A stretch of 38,161 nucleotides of DNA from Pseudomonadales bacterium (lineage in GTDB: Bacteria > Pseudomonadota > Gammaproteobacteria > Pseudomonadales > Azotimanducaceae): contig JANQMF010000238.1 in NCBI GenBank assembly GCA_028280225.1, positions 1 to 38,161 on the forward strand, read 5' to 3'. The translations under genes were made by a program, and so were the position numbers. The notes under the pieces are model-generated. The model was not told the DNA's origin and searched no databases. It worked only from the letters and a program-made list of their open reading frames with translations. Of the stretch, positions 8,163 through 16,893 are shown piece after piece (the first letter of the stretch is position 1; every line of letters begins with the position of its first letter).

Positions 8163-9350
8163 TCAGTAGGTAATGGCTTGCTCCAGTTTTACCCAACGGC
8201 CATCTTGTACCTGTGAGAGTACAGACTCCGTTGCACCACTATGCTTGTCCGGCCCGAACGAAACCCGGTAGCCAAAAATATCCGTGTACTCGTTAATACT
8301 CTCCATGGCGGTGATCAACCCCTCCGTGGTCAGGTCCGGTCCCGCCCGCCGCAGCGCTTCAACGGTCAGGTCAGCCGCCCGATAACCTTCCATGGCTGCC
8401 AGACCCGGCTCAACATCGTAGCGGGCCACATAGGCATCCCACCAGGCACGTACTTCCGGGCTCATAGGATCATCAGCATAAATTTTGGCCATATGCACAA
8501 AGGAGTAGTAGCCCTGACCACTTTCCTGGTCGGCAATAACCTGGGCATAAGCGGCATTATTTCCCACCCAGGCCACCCCGTCCCAACCCATCTTACGCGC
8601 TGCATCCAGCACCAGAATGGTATCCCGGTGCACTGTGCCCATCAGCATCAGGTCACAGCCGGCATTTTTCAGACGTAAAATAGCTGCGGTAAATTCACTG
8701 TCCGTCGGTTTGTGTGCAGACACCTCACCCAGGGTCAGCCCCATAACTTCCGCCTGATCCCGGGCACCTTCCAAGATCTCAACCCCGTAGTCGGTATCCT
8801 GGTAGATCACACAGGGGGTGGTTTTGCCCTTTTGCTCAACAAAGTACTTAACCGAGGCGCGCACCTCGTCATAGTAAATACCCCGCTGGGTGAATTTCAT
8901 CCTGTGAAAAGGTTCCACCATCTGACGGCCGCCACTGATAGGAAACAGATTCAACACATTGGCCTCAAACAGCACCGGCATAATGGCATTGTTCAGCGGT
9001 GTGCCCACCCCAAGCACTATGGCCAATACATCATCCCGGTTGATCAATTTGTTGGCCGCAGAAATCGCCTTAGGCACCTGATACGAGGTATCTTCCACCA
9101 CATAACGAATTTTGCGCCCGTGCACCCCGCCTTGGGCGTTGACCTCGGCAAACCGCATACGGGCAGCGTTGGTGGCTCCCACACCCCAAACCGCGGTGGG
9201 CCCGGAAAGGTCGGTATATACCCCCAGAACAATCTCACTCTCGGTCACCCCCCGGTTTTTTGTAACCGCACCGGCATCCCCTTCCCCGGTGTCCCCGCAA
9301 CCCGCTGACAATAAAACAAAAAGGGCAATTAACCCTCGGGTGATATTCAT
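8163..9350 (-). CDS. Liv-type ABC substrate-binding lipoprotein
   Basis: Extracytoplasmic solute receptor of the LivK/Peripla_BP_6 type, 395 residues from the ATG at 9350. It has a lipoprotein signal (FVLLSAGC, lipid-modified C18), so it is likely anchored in the periplasm. The mature part begins with the family pattern ESEIVLGVYTDLSGPTAVWG, then MRFAEVNAQGGVHGRKIRYVVEDTSY. The start at 9350 has AAGGAG ten bases upstream; an earlier in-frame start at 9374 would add an unneeded eight residues. It is last in a minus-strand array behind the acyl-CoA ligase and livFGMH. The family binds amino acids, aromatic acids, amides and other small polar compounds, so the ligand is open. Confidence 0.92.
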   Translation of the reverse strand: MNITRGLIALFVLLSAGCGDTGEGDAGAVTKNRGVTESEIVLGVYTDLSGPTAVWGVGATNAARMRFAEVNAQGGVHGRKIRYVVEDTSYQVPKAISAANKLINRDDVLAIVLGVGTPLNNAIMPVLFEANVLNLFPISGGRQMVEPFHRMKFTQRGIYYDEVRASVKYFVEQKGKTTPCVIYQDTDYGVEILEGARDQAEVMGLTLGEVSAHKPTDSEFTAAILRLKNAGCDLMLMGTVHRDTILVLDAARKMGWDGVAWVGNNAAYAQVIADQESGQGYYSFVHMAKIYADDPMSPEVRAWWDAYVARYDVEPGLAAMEGYRAADLTVEALRRAGPDLTTEGLITAMESINEYTDIFGYRVSFGPDKHSGATESVLSQVQDGRWVKLEQAITY

Positions 9351-9401
9351 GTGCACAAATCTCCTTGGCTCCACGGTGCAACGATATCCAAAAATTGGAC
9401 A

Positions 9402-11216
9402 TTAATACATTTCGTTGATCAGATTGGCGTACTTCTGGTTGACCACCTTGCGTTTCAATTTCATTGTTGGCGTCAGCTCTTCGTCTTCAGGGTCCAGCAA
9501 CTGATCAATAAGGCGAAACTTCTTGATGGTCTCAACCCGTGCAAACTTGGTATTCACCCCTTCAATTTCTTCCCAGATCAGATCCTGAACCGGTTGGGCA
9601 TGGCACAGGCTGGTATAGTTGGTAAAGGGGACATTCTTGTCCTGGGCAAACTTCTCCACATTCTCCTGATCGATCATGATCAGACAAGTCAGATAGGGGC
9701 GTTTGTCTCCAACCACAACAGCGTCGGAAATAAAGGGGGAAAATTTGAGCTGATTTTCTATTTCGCTTGGAGTGATATTTTTCCCCCCGGCGGTGATGAT
9801 AATGTCTTTCATGCGATCCACAATGTAGACATAACCGTCGTCGTCTATCCGGCCCACGTCACCGGTGTGTAACCAGCCCTGCACGAAGGTTTCAGCGGTC
9901 TTCTCCGGTTTATTCCAATAGCCCTGAATAACCCCGGGGCCCCGAATAAGAATCTCCTGCTGTTCCGACAGGGTGACTTCCACCCCCTCGTTGGCCCGGC
10001 CCACAGAACCCACACGATTTGCCCCTTCCACATTGGCGGTGGCTATGCCGGAACACTCAGTCTGCCCGTAAACCTCGTACATGGGTTTGCCCAGCGCCCA
10101 GTACCAATCAATCAGGTCCGGAGCAATGGGTGCCGCTGCGGTAGACAGCCACCGGCACCGGTCGATGCCTAAGAGTATGCGAATGTTCTTCAGGACCAGA
10201 AAGTCGGCCAGACGATGTATAACCCTTAACATGAGGGCGGGCCGTTCTCCCACCTTGGTTTTCTCCGCCACCCGGCCGCCAATGCCAATGGCCAGTTTAT
10301 AAGCCCAACGTCCCGGTGCGGTGGCATCCTTAAGTTTGATGTTGATCAGCGAATATTGTTTTTCCCAGATCCGGGGCACGGCAAAGTGAATAGTCGGCGC
10401 AATTTCCTGTTGATCCGCCGTTGCGGTCTCCGCTTCCTCCACCAGATTGACCACCGAGCAGGACTCGATGGTCAAAAAAGTATAAAACATCCGCCCGGCC
10501 ACATGGGCCAGAGGCAAAAACCCCAATTGTTCGTCGTCGGGCCTGACCCCGTAGATCTTTTGCAGATTATCCGCCATAAACAACATGTTAGACTGGCTGA
10601 TCATTGCTCCCTTGGGCGGACCCGTGGTGCCCGAAGTATAGGTCAACACCATCAAGTCCTGCGGCTGAGCTGCCCGAATTTCCCGGTCCCACACATCAGG
10701 GTGAGCCTTATCGTAATCCCTGCCCAGTTCTAAAAGTTCAGCAAAACTCATGCACATCGGATCGGAAAAGTCACGCAAACCTTCCATGTCAAAAATAATG
10801 ACCTTGGCCAGGCTGGGGGTACGGTCGCGCACATTGAGCACCTTGTCCAACTGCTCTTCGTCTTCCGCAAAATAAAACTTCGTGCTGCTGTCCATGATCA
10901 GATATTCAACCTGATTAGCTGCGTCCGTGGGATAAACACCGTTGGTGACCCCCCCAATCCCAATCACCCCTAAATCCGCGAACAGCCACTCTTTGTTCAC
11001 TTCAGAGGCGATGGAACACACATCACCGCGTTGCAGCCCCAGCGACTTCAGCCCACATCCGACATACCGGGCCATTTGCCCATAGTCCCGCCAGGTGTAT
11101 TCATTCCAGATGCCAAAGTCCTTTTCGCGCAGGGCTACCTTATCCGGGAACCGGGTCACCCGGTCCCAAAATAGCTCGCTAATGGTTGTACAGCCGTGTA
11201 CCACAACGTCATTCAT
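9402..11216 (-). CDS. AMP-forming long-chain acyl-CoA ligase
   Basis: Adenylate-forming CoA ligase of 604 residues, converting a carboxylic acid, ATP and CoA to acyl-CoA, AMP and pyrophosphate. The phosphate-binding loop is TYTSGTTGPPKG (about 192-203). The adenine-binding YEVYGQTECSG and the hinge and C-terminal region VDRMKDIIITAGGKNITPSEIEN are intact. The N-terminus (PDKVALREKDFGIWNEYTWRDY) fits the group often found beside Liv-type transporters. It lies between livF (48 bp upstream) and the substrate-binding protein (51 bp downstream), implying that the imported solute is a carboxylic acid trapped as its CoA ester. That role is an inference from context. Confidence 0.93.
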   Translation of the reverse strand: MNDVVVHGCTTISELFWDRVTRFPDKVALREKDFGIWNEYTWRDYGQMARYVGCGLKSLGLQRGDVCSIASEVNKEWLFADLGVIGIGGVTNGVYPTDAANQVEYLIMDSSTKFYFAEDEEQLDKVLNVRDRTPSLAKVIIFDMEGLRDFSDPMCMSFAELLELGRDYDKAHPDVWDREIRAAQPQDLMVLTYTSGTTGPPKGAMISQSNMLFMADNLQKIYGVRPDDEQLGFLPLAHVAGRMFYTFLTIESCSVVNLVEEAETATADQQEIAPTIHFAVPRIWEKQYSLINIKLKDATAPGRWAYKLAIGIGGRVAEKTKVGERPALMLRVIHRLADFLVLKNIRILLGIDRCRWLSTAAAPIAPDLIDWYWALGKPMYEVYGQTECSGIATANVEGANRVGSVGRANEGVEVTLSEQQEILIRGPGVIQGYWNKPEKTAETFVQGWLHTGDVGRIDDDGYVYIVDRMKDIIITAGGKNITPSEIENQLKFSPFISDAVVVGDKRPYLTCLIMIDQENVEKFAQDKNVPFTNYTSLCHAQPVQDLIWEEIEGVNTKFARVETIKKFRLIDQLLDPEDEELTPTMKLKRKVVNQKYANLINEMY

Positions 11217-11264
11217 CTTCAGCCCTAAAACCTCCGCATAACCGCTTATATTATTTGATTAAGA

Positions 11265-12032
11265 TTATCGCCAGGTTTTACGCTGTTTCCAGCGGCGGCG
11301 GCCACGCACCCCCTGATCCTTCATGCCCAGATAAAATTCCTGGATGTCGGTTGCGTCCCGCAGGCGTTCGCAACTGTCTTCCATAACAATTCGCCCCACC
11401 TCCATAACATAACCGTAGTCACCTACCTCCAACGCCATTTTTGCATTCTGCTCAACCAGTAGCACAGTGACGGCTTGTTCTGTATTCAAGCGCCGGATAA
11501 TTTCCGCAATCTCTTGAACCAGTTTGGGCGACAGCCCCAGGGAAGGTTCATCCAGCAACATCAACCGCGGCCGCAGCATCAGTGCTCTGCCAATCGCCAA
11601 CATCTGCTGTTGCCCGCCGGATAAGTTGACTGCTTGAGATTTAATCAGCGTTTTGAGGACCGGGAAATAGTCGTATACCATCTCAATGTCAGCCTGGATG
11701 TCCCCGTCGTGTCTGGAAAAGGCCCCCATGCGCAAATTTTCGTCAACATTCAGAAAGGGGAAAACCTCTCTGCCTTCCGGTACGTGGGCAATACCCTGCC
11801 GGGCCACCCAATCCGGGTCTTTGCCCTGGATGGCCTCACCTGCATAACTAACCATTCCTTTCTGCGGATCCATGGCGCCACTGATGGTTTTGAGCACGGT
11901 GGTTTTCCCTGCACCGTTGGCCCCCAACAAAGACACAATCTGACCCTCCGCCACCTGCATACTCACGCCGCGGATGGCCATCACCGGACCGTAATAGGTT
12001 TCTATATTTTTAATGTCTAACAGCACCGTCAC
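11265..12032 (-). CDS. livF: Liv-type ABC transporter ATPase LivF
   Basis: One of two cytoplasmic ATPases of the branched-chain amino acid type importer. The 255-residue protein has Walker A GANGAGKTT, signature LSGGQQQM, Walker B LMLLDEPSLGL, and the LivF-style VLLVEQNAKMALEVGDYGYVMEVGRIV ending. The C-terminal tail is unusually basic (VRGRRRWKQRKTWR). The start is GTG, two bases after the livG stop, indicating translational coupling. The symbol reflects transporter architecture, not proven leucine transport. Confidence 0.93.
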   Translation of the reverse strand: MTVLLDIKNIETYYGPVMAIRGVSMQVAEGQIVSLLGANGAGKTTVLKTISGAMDPQKGMVSYAGEAIQGKDPDWVARQGIAHVPEGREVFPFLNVDENLRMGAFSRHDGDIQADIEMVYDYFPVLKTLIKSQAVNLSGGQQQMLAIGRALMLRPRLMLLDEPSLGLSPKLVQEIAEIIRRLNTEQAVTVLLVEQNAKMALEVGDYGYVMEVGRIVMEDSCERLRDATDIQEFYLGMKDQGVRGRRRWKQRKTWR

Positions 12033-12034
12033 GA

Positions 12035-12793
12035 TCAGTCTCCAAGATAGGCGCGCAGCACCTCGGGATGTGCCTGCACCGCCTGAGGCGCGCCGATAGT
12101 GATAAGTTGCCCGTCCGCCACCGCCATGACCCGGTCGGACGCCTGGCTGACCAGATTCATGTCGTGTTCAACCATAATCACCGTAATTCCCAACTCCTGG
12201 TTGATATCTTCCAGCCAAAAGACCAGATCTTCAGTCTCTTCCGGGTTCAAGCCCGAAGACGGCTCGTCCAGCAACAGCAGTTTTGGCGCCAGGCAAAGGG
12301 CCCGGGCAATTTCAACCATCTTGCGCACCCCATAGGGTAGGTTGGCAATCACCTGCTCCCGGTAACTTTGCAAGTCCAGCAGGTCAATGACATCCTCCAC
12401 CCGCCGTCGAAATTGCAGTTCCTGTTTACGCACCCCGGGAAGAAATAACAACTCGCTGAACAAATTCGTGCGCCGATGGGTATGGCAGCCGATTAACATG
12501 TTGTTCAACACGGTTTCCTGTTCGAACAATTCGGTATTTTGAAAGGTTCTGGCAATACCTAACTGCGCAATTTTGTGGGTGGGTACGGTGGTAATGTCCC
12601 GGCCGTTAAACCACACGCGCCCCCCGGAAACATCGTAGATACGGCTGATGAGGTTAAAGATGGTGGTCTTACCCGCTCCATTGGGTCCCACTATGCTGAA
12701 AACCTCACCCTCTTCTACGGCAAACGATACCTGTTGGACTGCCTTGACACCGCCAAAGTGTACTGAAATCTCCTCAGCCCGGAGCAAGCTCAA
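12035..12793 (-). CDS. livG: Liv-type ABC transporter ATPase LivG
   Basis: Second ATPase of the importer, 252 residues. Walker A is GPNGAGKTT, the ABC signature region is the LivG-like LPYGVRKMVEIARAL, and Walker B is LLLLDEPSSGLNP with the following EHDMNLV switch. LivG proteins characteristically have a Y-G in place of the S-G of LSGGQ, as here. The start is TTG and overlaps the livM stop by four bases (TTGA), so translation is coupled. It forms the heterodimer with LivF under the LivH/LivM pore. Confidence 0.93.
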   Translation of the reverse strand: MSLLRAEEISVHFGGVKAVQQVSFAVEEGEVFSIVGPNGAGKTTIFNLISRIYDVSGGRVWFNGRDITTVPTHKIAQLGIARTFQNTELFEQETVLNNMLIGCHTHRRTNLFSELLFLPGVRKQELQFRRRVEDVIDLLDLQSYREQVIANLPYGVRKMVEIARALCLAPKLLLLDEPSSGLNPEETEDLVFWLEDINQELGITVIMVEHDMNLVSQASDRVMAVADGQLITIGAPQAVQAHPEVLRAYLGD

Positions 12794-13866
12794 TGTAACC
12801 GCTCCGTGCGCAAAAAGGACTTTTGCCGCTTGTAGGTGGATTTTCGATACAACGGGAATTCTTCAAAAAACAGGCGGATCTTCCGCCAACGGCCATAAAT
12901 TCCCAGGGGTTCATAAATCAGGAACAAGATCAATATCAGCCCGAAAACCGCAGGTTCAAGCCCGGGGATTTGTGATATGGCCGGCGGCACGGTATCGCGT
13001 AACAAGGCGATCCCCTGGGGCAACAGACCAATAAAGATGGCCCCGTAAATGACCCCGTGCAGCGAACCCAGCCCGCCGACAACAACCATCAACAACAATT
13101 GGATGGAAGTAATCAGGGTAAAGGCATCCGGTGCCAGGTAGGTCAGCCGGTGGGCAAACAGGGCACCCGCCAGGCCGGTGAAGGCGGCGGAAAGGGCAAA
13201 GGCTAGGGTCTTGGTCCTGGCCAGATGCACCCCCATGCTCTCCGCCGAGGTTTCCGAATCCCGTACCGCGGTCATGGACCGTCCGGTGGGACTGCGCAGA
13301 ATGTTCATGACCAGCAGCATACAGACCAACAATATACCTAGGCACAGGTAGTAAAAGCTGACCGGCTGACCGAGCTGAATACCCAATAGTTGTGGCCGGG
13401 GCACCGCCATGCCGCGAAAGCCTCCGGTCACAGATTCCCAATGTACCAGCACCTGTTCAACAATCACCGCAAATGCCAGTGTCGCCACCGCCAGGTATAT
13501 TCCTGTCATGCGCAACGCGGGAATACCCACCAGACCACCAATCAAGGCGCTGAACAGAGCGGCGCTCAGCATGGCTCCCGGCAGGGGCACACCAAGATTC
13601 AGTAAATAAGCATGGGTATAGGCGCCAATAGCCAGAAAGGCTGCATGGCCCAGACTAACCAGGCCCGTATAACCCACCAGCAACATCAGACCCAGACCCG
13701 CGATGGCATAGATAAAAACCAGGCTGAATTCACCCAGAAGAAACCGGTCCAGCCACAACGGACCGCTGAAGACCAGTGCCAGCAACAAGCCATACCAAAG
13801 CAAGTGGCCGCCGTGTTTTACCAGATTGATGTCTTGTTCGTAGCTGGTTTTTCGAATAAAACGCAT
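12790..13866 (-). CDS. livM: Liv-type ABC permease LivM
   Basis: Inner-membrane permease of 358 residues with about nine hydrophobic segments. The family signature LVGYTGLVSLGHAAFLAIGAYTHAYLL is near the N-terminus, and the EAA-like coupling region is in AVRDSETSAESMGVHLARTKTLAFALSAAFTGLAGAL. The basic C-terminal tail (YRKSTYKRQKSFLRTERLH) is longer than usual. It follows livH by 21 bp and overlaps livG by four bases. It pairs with LivH as the transmembrane pore. Confidence 0.93.
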   Translation of the reverse strand: MRFIRKTSYEQDINLVKHGGHLLWYGLLLALVFSGPLWLDRFLLGEFSLVFIYAIAGLGLMLLVGYTGLVSLGHAAFLAIGAYTHAYLLNLGVPLPGAMLSAALFSALIGGLVGIPALRMTGIYLAVATLAFAVIVEQVLVHWESVTGGFRGMAVPRPQLLGIQLGQPVSFYYLCLGILLVCMLLVMNILRSPTGRSMTAVRDSETSAESMGVHLARTKTLAFALSAAFTGLAGALFAHRLTYLAPDAFTLITSIQLLLMVVVGGLGSLHGVIYGAIFIGLLPQGIALLRDTVPPAISQIPGLEPAVFGLILILFLIYEPLGIYGRWRKIRLFFEEFPLYRKSTYKRQKSFLRTERLH

Positions 13867-13887
13867 GCTTAGATGATCACTCCGGTA

Positions 13888-14757
13888 CTAAACCTTTTTC
13901 TTCTGCATGGTGGCAAACAGGCCTTGGGGACGCACCAGCAGCATGACAAGAAGCAGGACATAGGCGCTCATGTCGGAAAATCCCGGCGGCAAATACAGCC
14001 CGGCAAACTGCTCTACCAGGCCAATTAACAAACCCCCGATGATGGCGCCGGGCATGCTGCCGAAACCACCTACAATGGCCGCGGCAAAAGCCTTTATGCC
14101 AACAAAACCAATAAGCGGATCGACGAGAGAAACCGGCGCTGTGAGAATGCCCGCCACCCCCGCAATGGCGGCAGACAGGGCCCATACCAGAGAATACATG
14201 CGTTTGACAGGTATCCCCACGTAGAACGCCGCCAGTTGATTCTGCGACGCCGCCTGCATGGCGATCCCCAACCGGGAAAAGCGGAAGAACAACCACATAC
14301 ACAGACACAAAACCGCGGTGCCCGCGATGATGGCAATGTTTTCATAGCCAATAACCGCGCTGCCCAGTTCCAATACTTCTCCCACATAGGGTGTGGGCAG
14401 GGCACGGGGTTCGTTTCCCCAGATAGCGCCTGCAATTGCACGCAGGACAAAACCCAGCCCAATGGTCAGCATCAGTACCGCAAAATGCGGTTCGCCAATC
14501 ATTGGCCTGAGCAGCAGCCGCTCAAGCACCACCCCAACCAGCGCCATCACCCCAATAGTTGCCGGCAGCGCCCACCAAAAGGGCCAATCCCAGATACTGA
14601 TAAAGGTAATACCCACATAGGCACCCAGCATCATAATGTCACCCTGGGCGAAGTTGACCATCTCCGTCGCCTTGTAGATCAACACAAAACCTAACGCAAT
14701 CAGGCCATAAACACAGCCTTGGGATACGCCACTAATGATTAGTTGGAATACTTCCAC
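13888..14757 (-). CDS. livH: Liv-type ABC permease LivH
   Basis: First gene of the minus-strand transporter operon, 289 residues with about eight hydrophobic segments. Typical LivH features are the N-terminus SGVSQGCVYGLIALGFVLIYKATEMVNFAQGDIMMLGAY and the C-terminal GIKAFAAAIVGGFGSMPGAIIGGLLIGLVEQFAG. The start codon is GTG (reading GTG GAA GTA TTC). Upstream are AT-rich runs that could hold a -10 element and an inverted repeat at 14796-14820. The operon order livH-livM-livG-livF-ligase-binding protein is uninterrupted. Confidence 0.93.
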   Translation of the reverse strand: MEVFQLIISGVSQGCVYGLIALGFVLIYKATEMVNFAQGDIMMLGAYVGITFISIWDWPFWWALPATIGVMALVGVVLERLLLRPMIGEPHFAVLMLTIGLGFVLRAIAGAIWGNEPRALPTPYVGEVLELGSAVIGYENIAIIAGTAVLCLCMWLFFRFSRLGIAMQAASQNQLAAFYVGIPVKRMYSLVWALSAAIAGVAGILTAPVSLVDPLIGFVGIKAFAAAIVGGFGSMPGAIIGGLLIGLVEQFAGLYLPPGFSDMSAYVLLLVMLLVRPQGLFATMQKKKV

Positions 14758-14795
14758 TTGAGCTATCTTATTATCTTATATGCTGTTTCGATTGG

Positions 14796-14820
14796 TGTTT
14801 ACCTTTCGCGCGGGTAAACA
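14796..14820. promoter_or_regulatory. inverted repeat, candidate operator
   Basis: Perfect 8-bp arms TGTTTACC and GGTAAACA separated by nine bases lie 39 bp upstream of the livH start. On the minus strand the repeat overlaps where a -35 element would sit relative to the AT-rich TATAAG/GATAAT stretch next to livH. It also lies upstream of the divergent halohydrin dehalogenase gene at 14992. I infer an operator for an unidentified regulator; no regulator gene is adjacent. Confidence 0.45.
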
Positions 14821-14991
14821 ATCTCTCTCCATTAACTGTCGTATTTTGTGGACTATCTGAACGTTTGTCACCCTATATAAATCCCCCGTCCCGGTGCGGA
14901 TCATAAACCCCGCCGGTGAAAAGCCGACAAAATGGCTTTCGCGCCGACCAGGATTGACTAGACTAGCTGGAATTTCTTCAAGGAGGTCAAC

Positions 14992-15675
14992 ATGGCAAAT
15001 CGATTAACAGGCAAGCGGGTGCTGGTCACCCAGGCCGATGACTTTATGGGACCGGCAACCATGGCGATATTTGCCGCTGAAGGGGCCGACATGCTGGCAG
15101 ACACATCGGACCTGATGACCCCCGGTGCCTGTGAGGCCCTCATTGAAAAGAGTGGTCATGTGGATGTGCTGATTGCAAACTTAGCCACACCCAACTTCTC
15201 CGGGATTGCCGCCACCAACCTGCCCGATGACGCCTGGCATCAGGTTTTTGACGGCATGGTCCATCCGCTGCACCGGCTATGCCGGGCGGTATTACCACAG
15301 ATGCAGGCCCGCAGGGCGGGGAAAATAGTAGTGTACGGCAGCGCCACCGCACTGAAAGGCTTAAAAACCCTGTGTGCGTACAGTGCCGCCCGCGCCGCCC
15401 AGGTGGGTTACGTGCAATCCCTGGGGGTGGAAGTCGCCCCCGATAACATTCAGGTTAATTTAATTGCACAAAACTATGTGCAAAACCCGGTGTATTACCC
15501 GCCCGAACTTCAGGCCAAGGCATCCTTTCAAAAATCTCTGCAACGCCAGGTGCCCCTGGGCCGGTTAGGCACCGCTGAAGAGGATGCAAAATTTGCCCTG
15601 TTCTTGGCCTCGGATGAAAGTGACTTCTTTGTGGGCCAGGCCATTCCCTTTTGTGGGGGGTGGGTGCAGCGTTGA
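14992..15675 (+). CDS. halohydrin dehalogenase (SDR-derived)
   Basis: Looks like a short-chain dehydrogenase at first sight but lacks the NAD(P)-binding TGxxxGxG. In its place is T13-QADD-F18-M-G20, exactly the T-X4-F/Y-X-G motif of halohydrin dehalogenases. The triad is S117, Y130, R134, exactly S-X12-Y-X3-R, with arginine instead of the SDR lysine. These enzymes remove halide from vicinal halohydrins to give epoxides and can open epoxides with azide, cyanide or nitrite, without a nucleotide cofactor. Length (227) fits the family, and the segment QNYVQNPVYYPPE resembles the halide-site region of known members. The ATG has an optimal AAGGAGG upstream. It is divergent from the liv operon and convergent with the methyltransferase gene. 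I could not assign a subfamily. Confidence 0.87.
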   Translation: MANRLTGKRVLVTQADDFMGPATMAIFAAEGADMLADTSDLMTPGACEALIEKSGHVDVLIANLATPNFSGIAATNLPDDAWHQVFDGMVHPLHRLCRAVLPQMQARRAGKIVVYGSATALKGLKTLCAYSAARAAQVGYVQSLGVEVAPDNIQVNLIAQNYVQNPVYYPPELQAKASFQKSLQRQVPLGRLGTAEEDAKFALFLASDESDFFVGQAIPFCGGWVQR

Positions 15676-15717
15676 GGCGCCTGGACAATAGCCTCCCAAC
15701 AAAGTTGTCGAATAGCT

Positions 15718-16419
15718 TTACCGTGCGTACCCCACCCATCCGCTCCAGGTAAACGCGGAATAAAACGTGGACACTGCTGTAAGTCCAGCTTCTCTCATGA
15801 TCGCCATGTCTTGTTCTGACTCAAATATTGTGGACATCGAGGCAACCGCTTGACGCGCATTGCGCGCAAAGTCCGGGGCTACACCCGAAGCGACGGCAAA
15901 GGCTTCGTAACGTGATAACCAAAGCTCACGGTCCGATTTGTTCTGAGCAAAGCTGCTGTGAACGGCAACAAGCGGTGCTCCCGGTTTGAGCCGGGCAACA
16001 ATTTGCCTGAGCGTCTCTATTCGCTCGTCTGCTTCAAGAAAGTGCAGCGTCAGCAAACTGGTCGCCGCATCAAAGGGCCCCTCTGGAGCGGTATCAATAT
16101 AGCCGTGATGTAAGGTTACCCTATCCATGGATGACTTAAGCCTTGCTTCGGCTTCGTCCAGCATCGGCTTGGCGGGATCAACACCAACAAAACCCCAACC
16201 GGGATTTGCATCCGCTAACGCTTCGATTTCGAGGCCGCCACCCGCACCGTGCACAAGAATTCTTGCATCGTTTGCGACCCGTTCTCGAATGAGGACACTG
16301 ACCATTGTATGGACGTCCGAGAATCCGGGCGTGAATTTTTTTGGCCCGTCGCTGTAGGTGCGTGCGCGTTCGGGGTCTTCAAACATGGCTAAAAATGGGT
16401 TCGGTGTTGCCTGTGTCAT
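15718..16419 (-). CDS. class I SAM-dependent methyltransferase
   Basis: Soluble 233-residue protein with a Rossmann-like SAM-binding region. Motif I is ILVHGAGGGLEIEALA (about 54-69), followed by the acidic loop FVGVDPAKPMLDEAEARL and the motif-IV-like PFDAATSLLTLHFL. The C-terminus ends in FTWSGWVGYAR. It resembles small-molecule methyltransferases and has no target-recognition domain. The ATG at 16419 is preceded by GGGAG at good distance; a TTG at 16431 is less likely. It starts 12 bp after the Rrf2-type regulator's stop and is surely co-transcribed with it, so it is probably controlled by that regulator. The substrate is unknown. Confidence 0.85.
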   Translation of the reverse strand: MTQATPNPFLAMFEDPERARTYSDGPKKFTPGFSDVHTMVSVLIRERVANDARILVHGAGGGLEIEALADANPGWGFVGVDPAKPMLDEAEARLKSSMDRVTLHHGYIDTAPEGPFDAATSLLTLHFLEADERIETLRQIVARLKPGAPLVAVHSSFAQNKSDRELWLSRYEAFAVASGVAPDFARNARQAVASMSTIFESEQDMAIMREAGLTAVSTFYSAFTWSGWVGYAR

Positions 16420-16431
16420 CGGATCTCCCAA

Positions 16432-16893
16432 TCAGCCCAGGTGAACACGCTTATCGCTTGAGGCTCTAACCGCAGCCATATCTCTACTGAAGCCTTCATA
16501 TATGTCCTGCAGGGTGATTGCGCCGAACCGTTCTAATAAAAGCGCCTCGGCTTCTTTAAAAGCGTCAGATATGGCTTCGTTGACAGCTTTCTCAACAAGA
16601 CATCCGGGCGACTCATTGCGGGCACCCATCGCAAACATCGTGGGTTCCCCAACAGCCTGGTAGATTTCAAGAAGTGTGATCTCCGACAAATCACAGGTTA
16701 ATCTCCAGCCTCCTGTTCTACCCTGGGTTGAACCCACTAAACCCCTTTTCCTTAGACCACTTAGAGTACGCCGCACCACAACCGGGTGAGTGCCCATCAT
16801 CCGGGCCAGAGCATCTGAAGTTAAAGGCAGGTCCTGGTCCGCCATGTGCAATAACACGTGTAATACATCAGAGACTTTGCTGTCTTTTCTCAT
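16432..16893 (-). CDS. Rrf2 family transcriptional regulator
   Basis: A 153-residue winged-helix regulator. The recognition region is LTSDALARMMGTHPVVVRRTLSGLRKRGLV (about 24-53), followed by the Rrf2 wing GSTQGRTGGWRLTCDLSEITLLEIYQAVGE. It has only C67 and C98, not the three-cysteine cluster motif of IscR or NsrR, so it is probably a redox- or ligand-sensing YwnA-like type rather than an iron-sulfur protein. It heads an operon with the methyltransferase. A perfect palindrome covers its start codon, implying autorepression. There is no Shine-Dalgarno upstream, so the message may be leaderless. An internal ATG at 16845 would remove helix 1 and is unlikely. Confidence 0.9.
   Translation of the reverse strand: MRKDSKVSDVLHVLLHMADQDLPLTSDALARMMGTHPVVVRRTLSGLRKRGLVGSTQGRTGGWRLTCDLSEITLLEIYQAVGEPTMFAMGARNESPGCLVEKAVNEAISDAFKEAEALLLERFGAITLQDIYEGFSRDMAAVRASSDKRVHLG

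Noticed and set aside
8712-9308. Long plus-strand frame of 198 codons opposite the substrate-binding protein
   Set aside because: Antisense shadow; rich in His/Arg/Pro, no family features, while the minus strand encodes an intact lipoprotein receptor.
14992-15675. Reading as an ordinary NAD(P)-dependent SDR
   Set aside because: Glycine motif and catalytic lysine are both missing, and the exact halohydrin dehalogenase motifs replace them.
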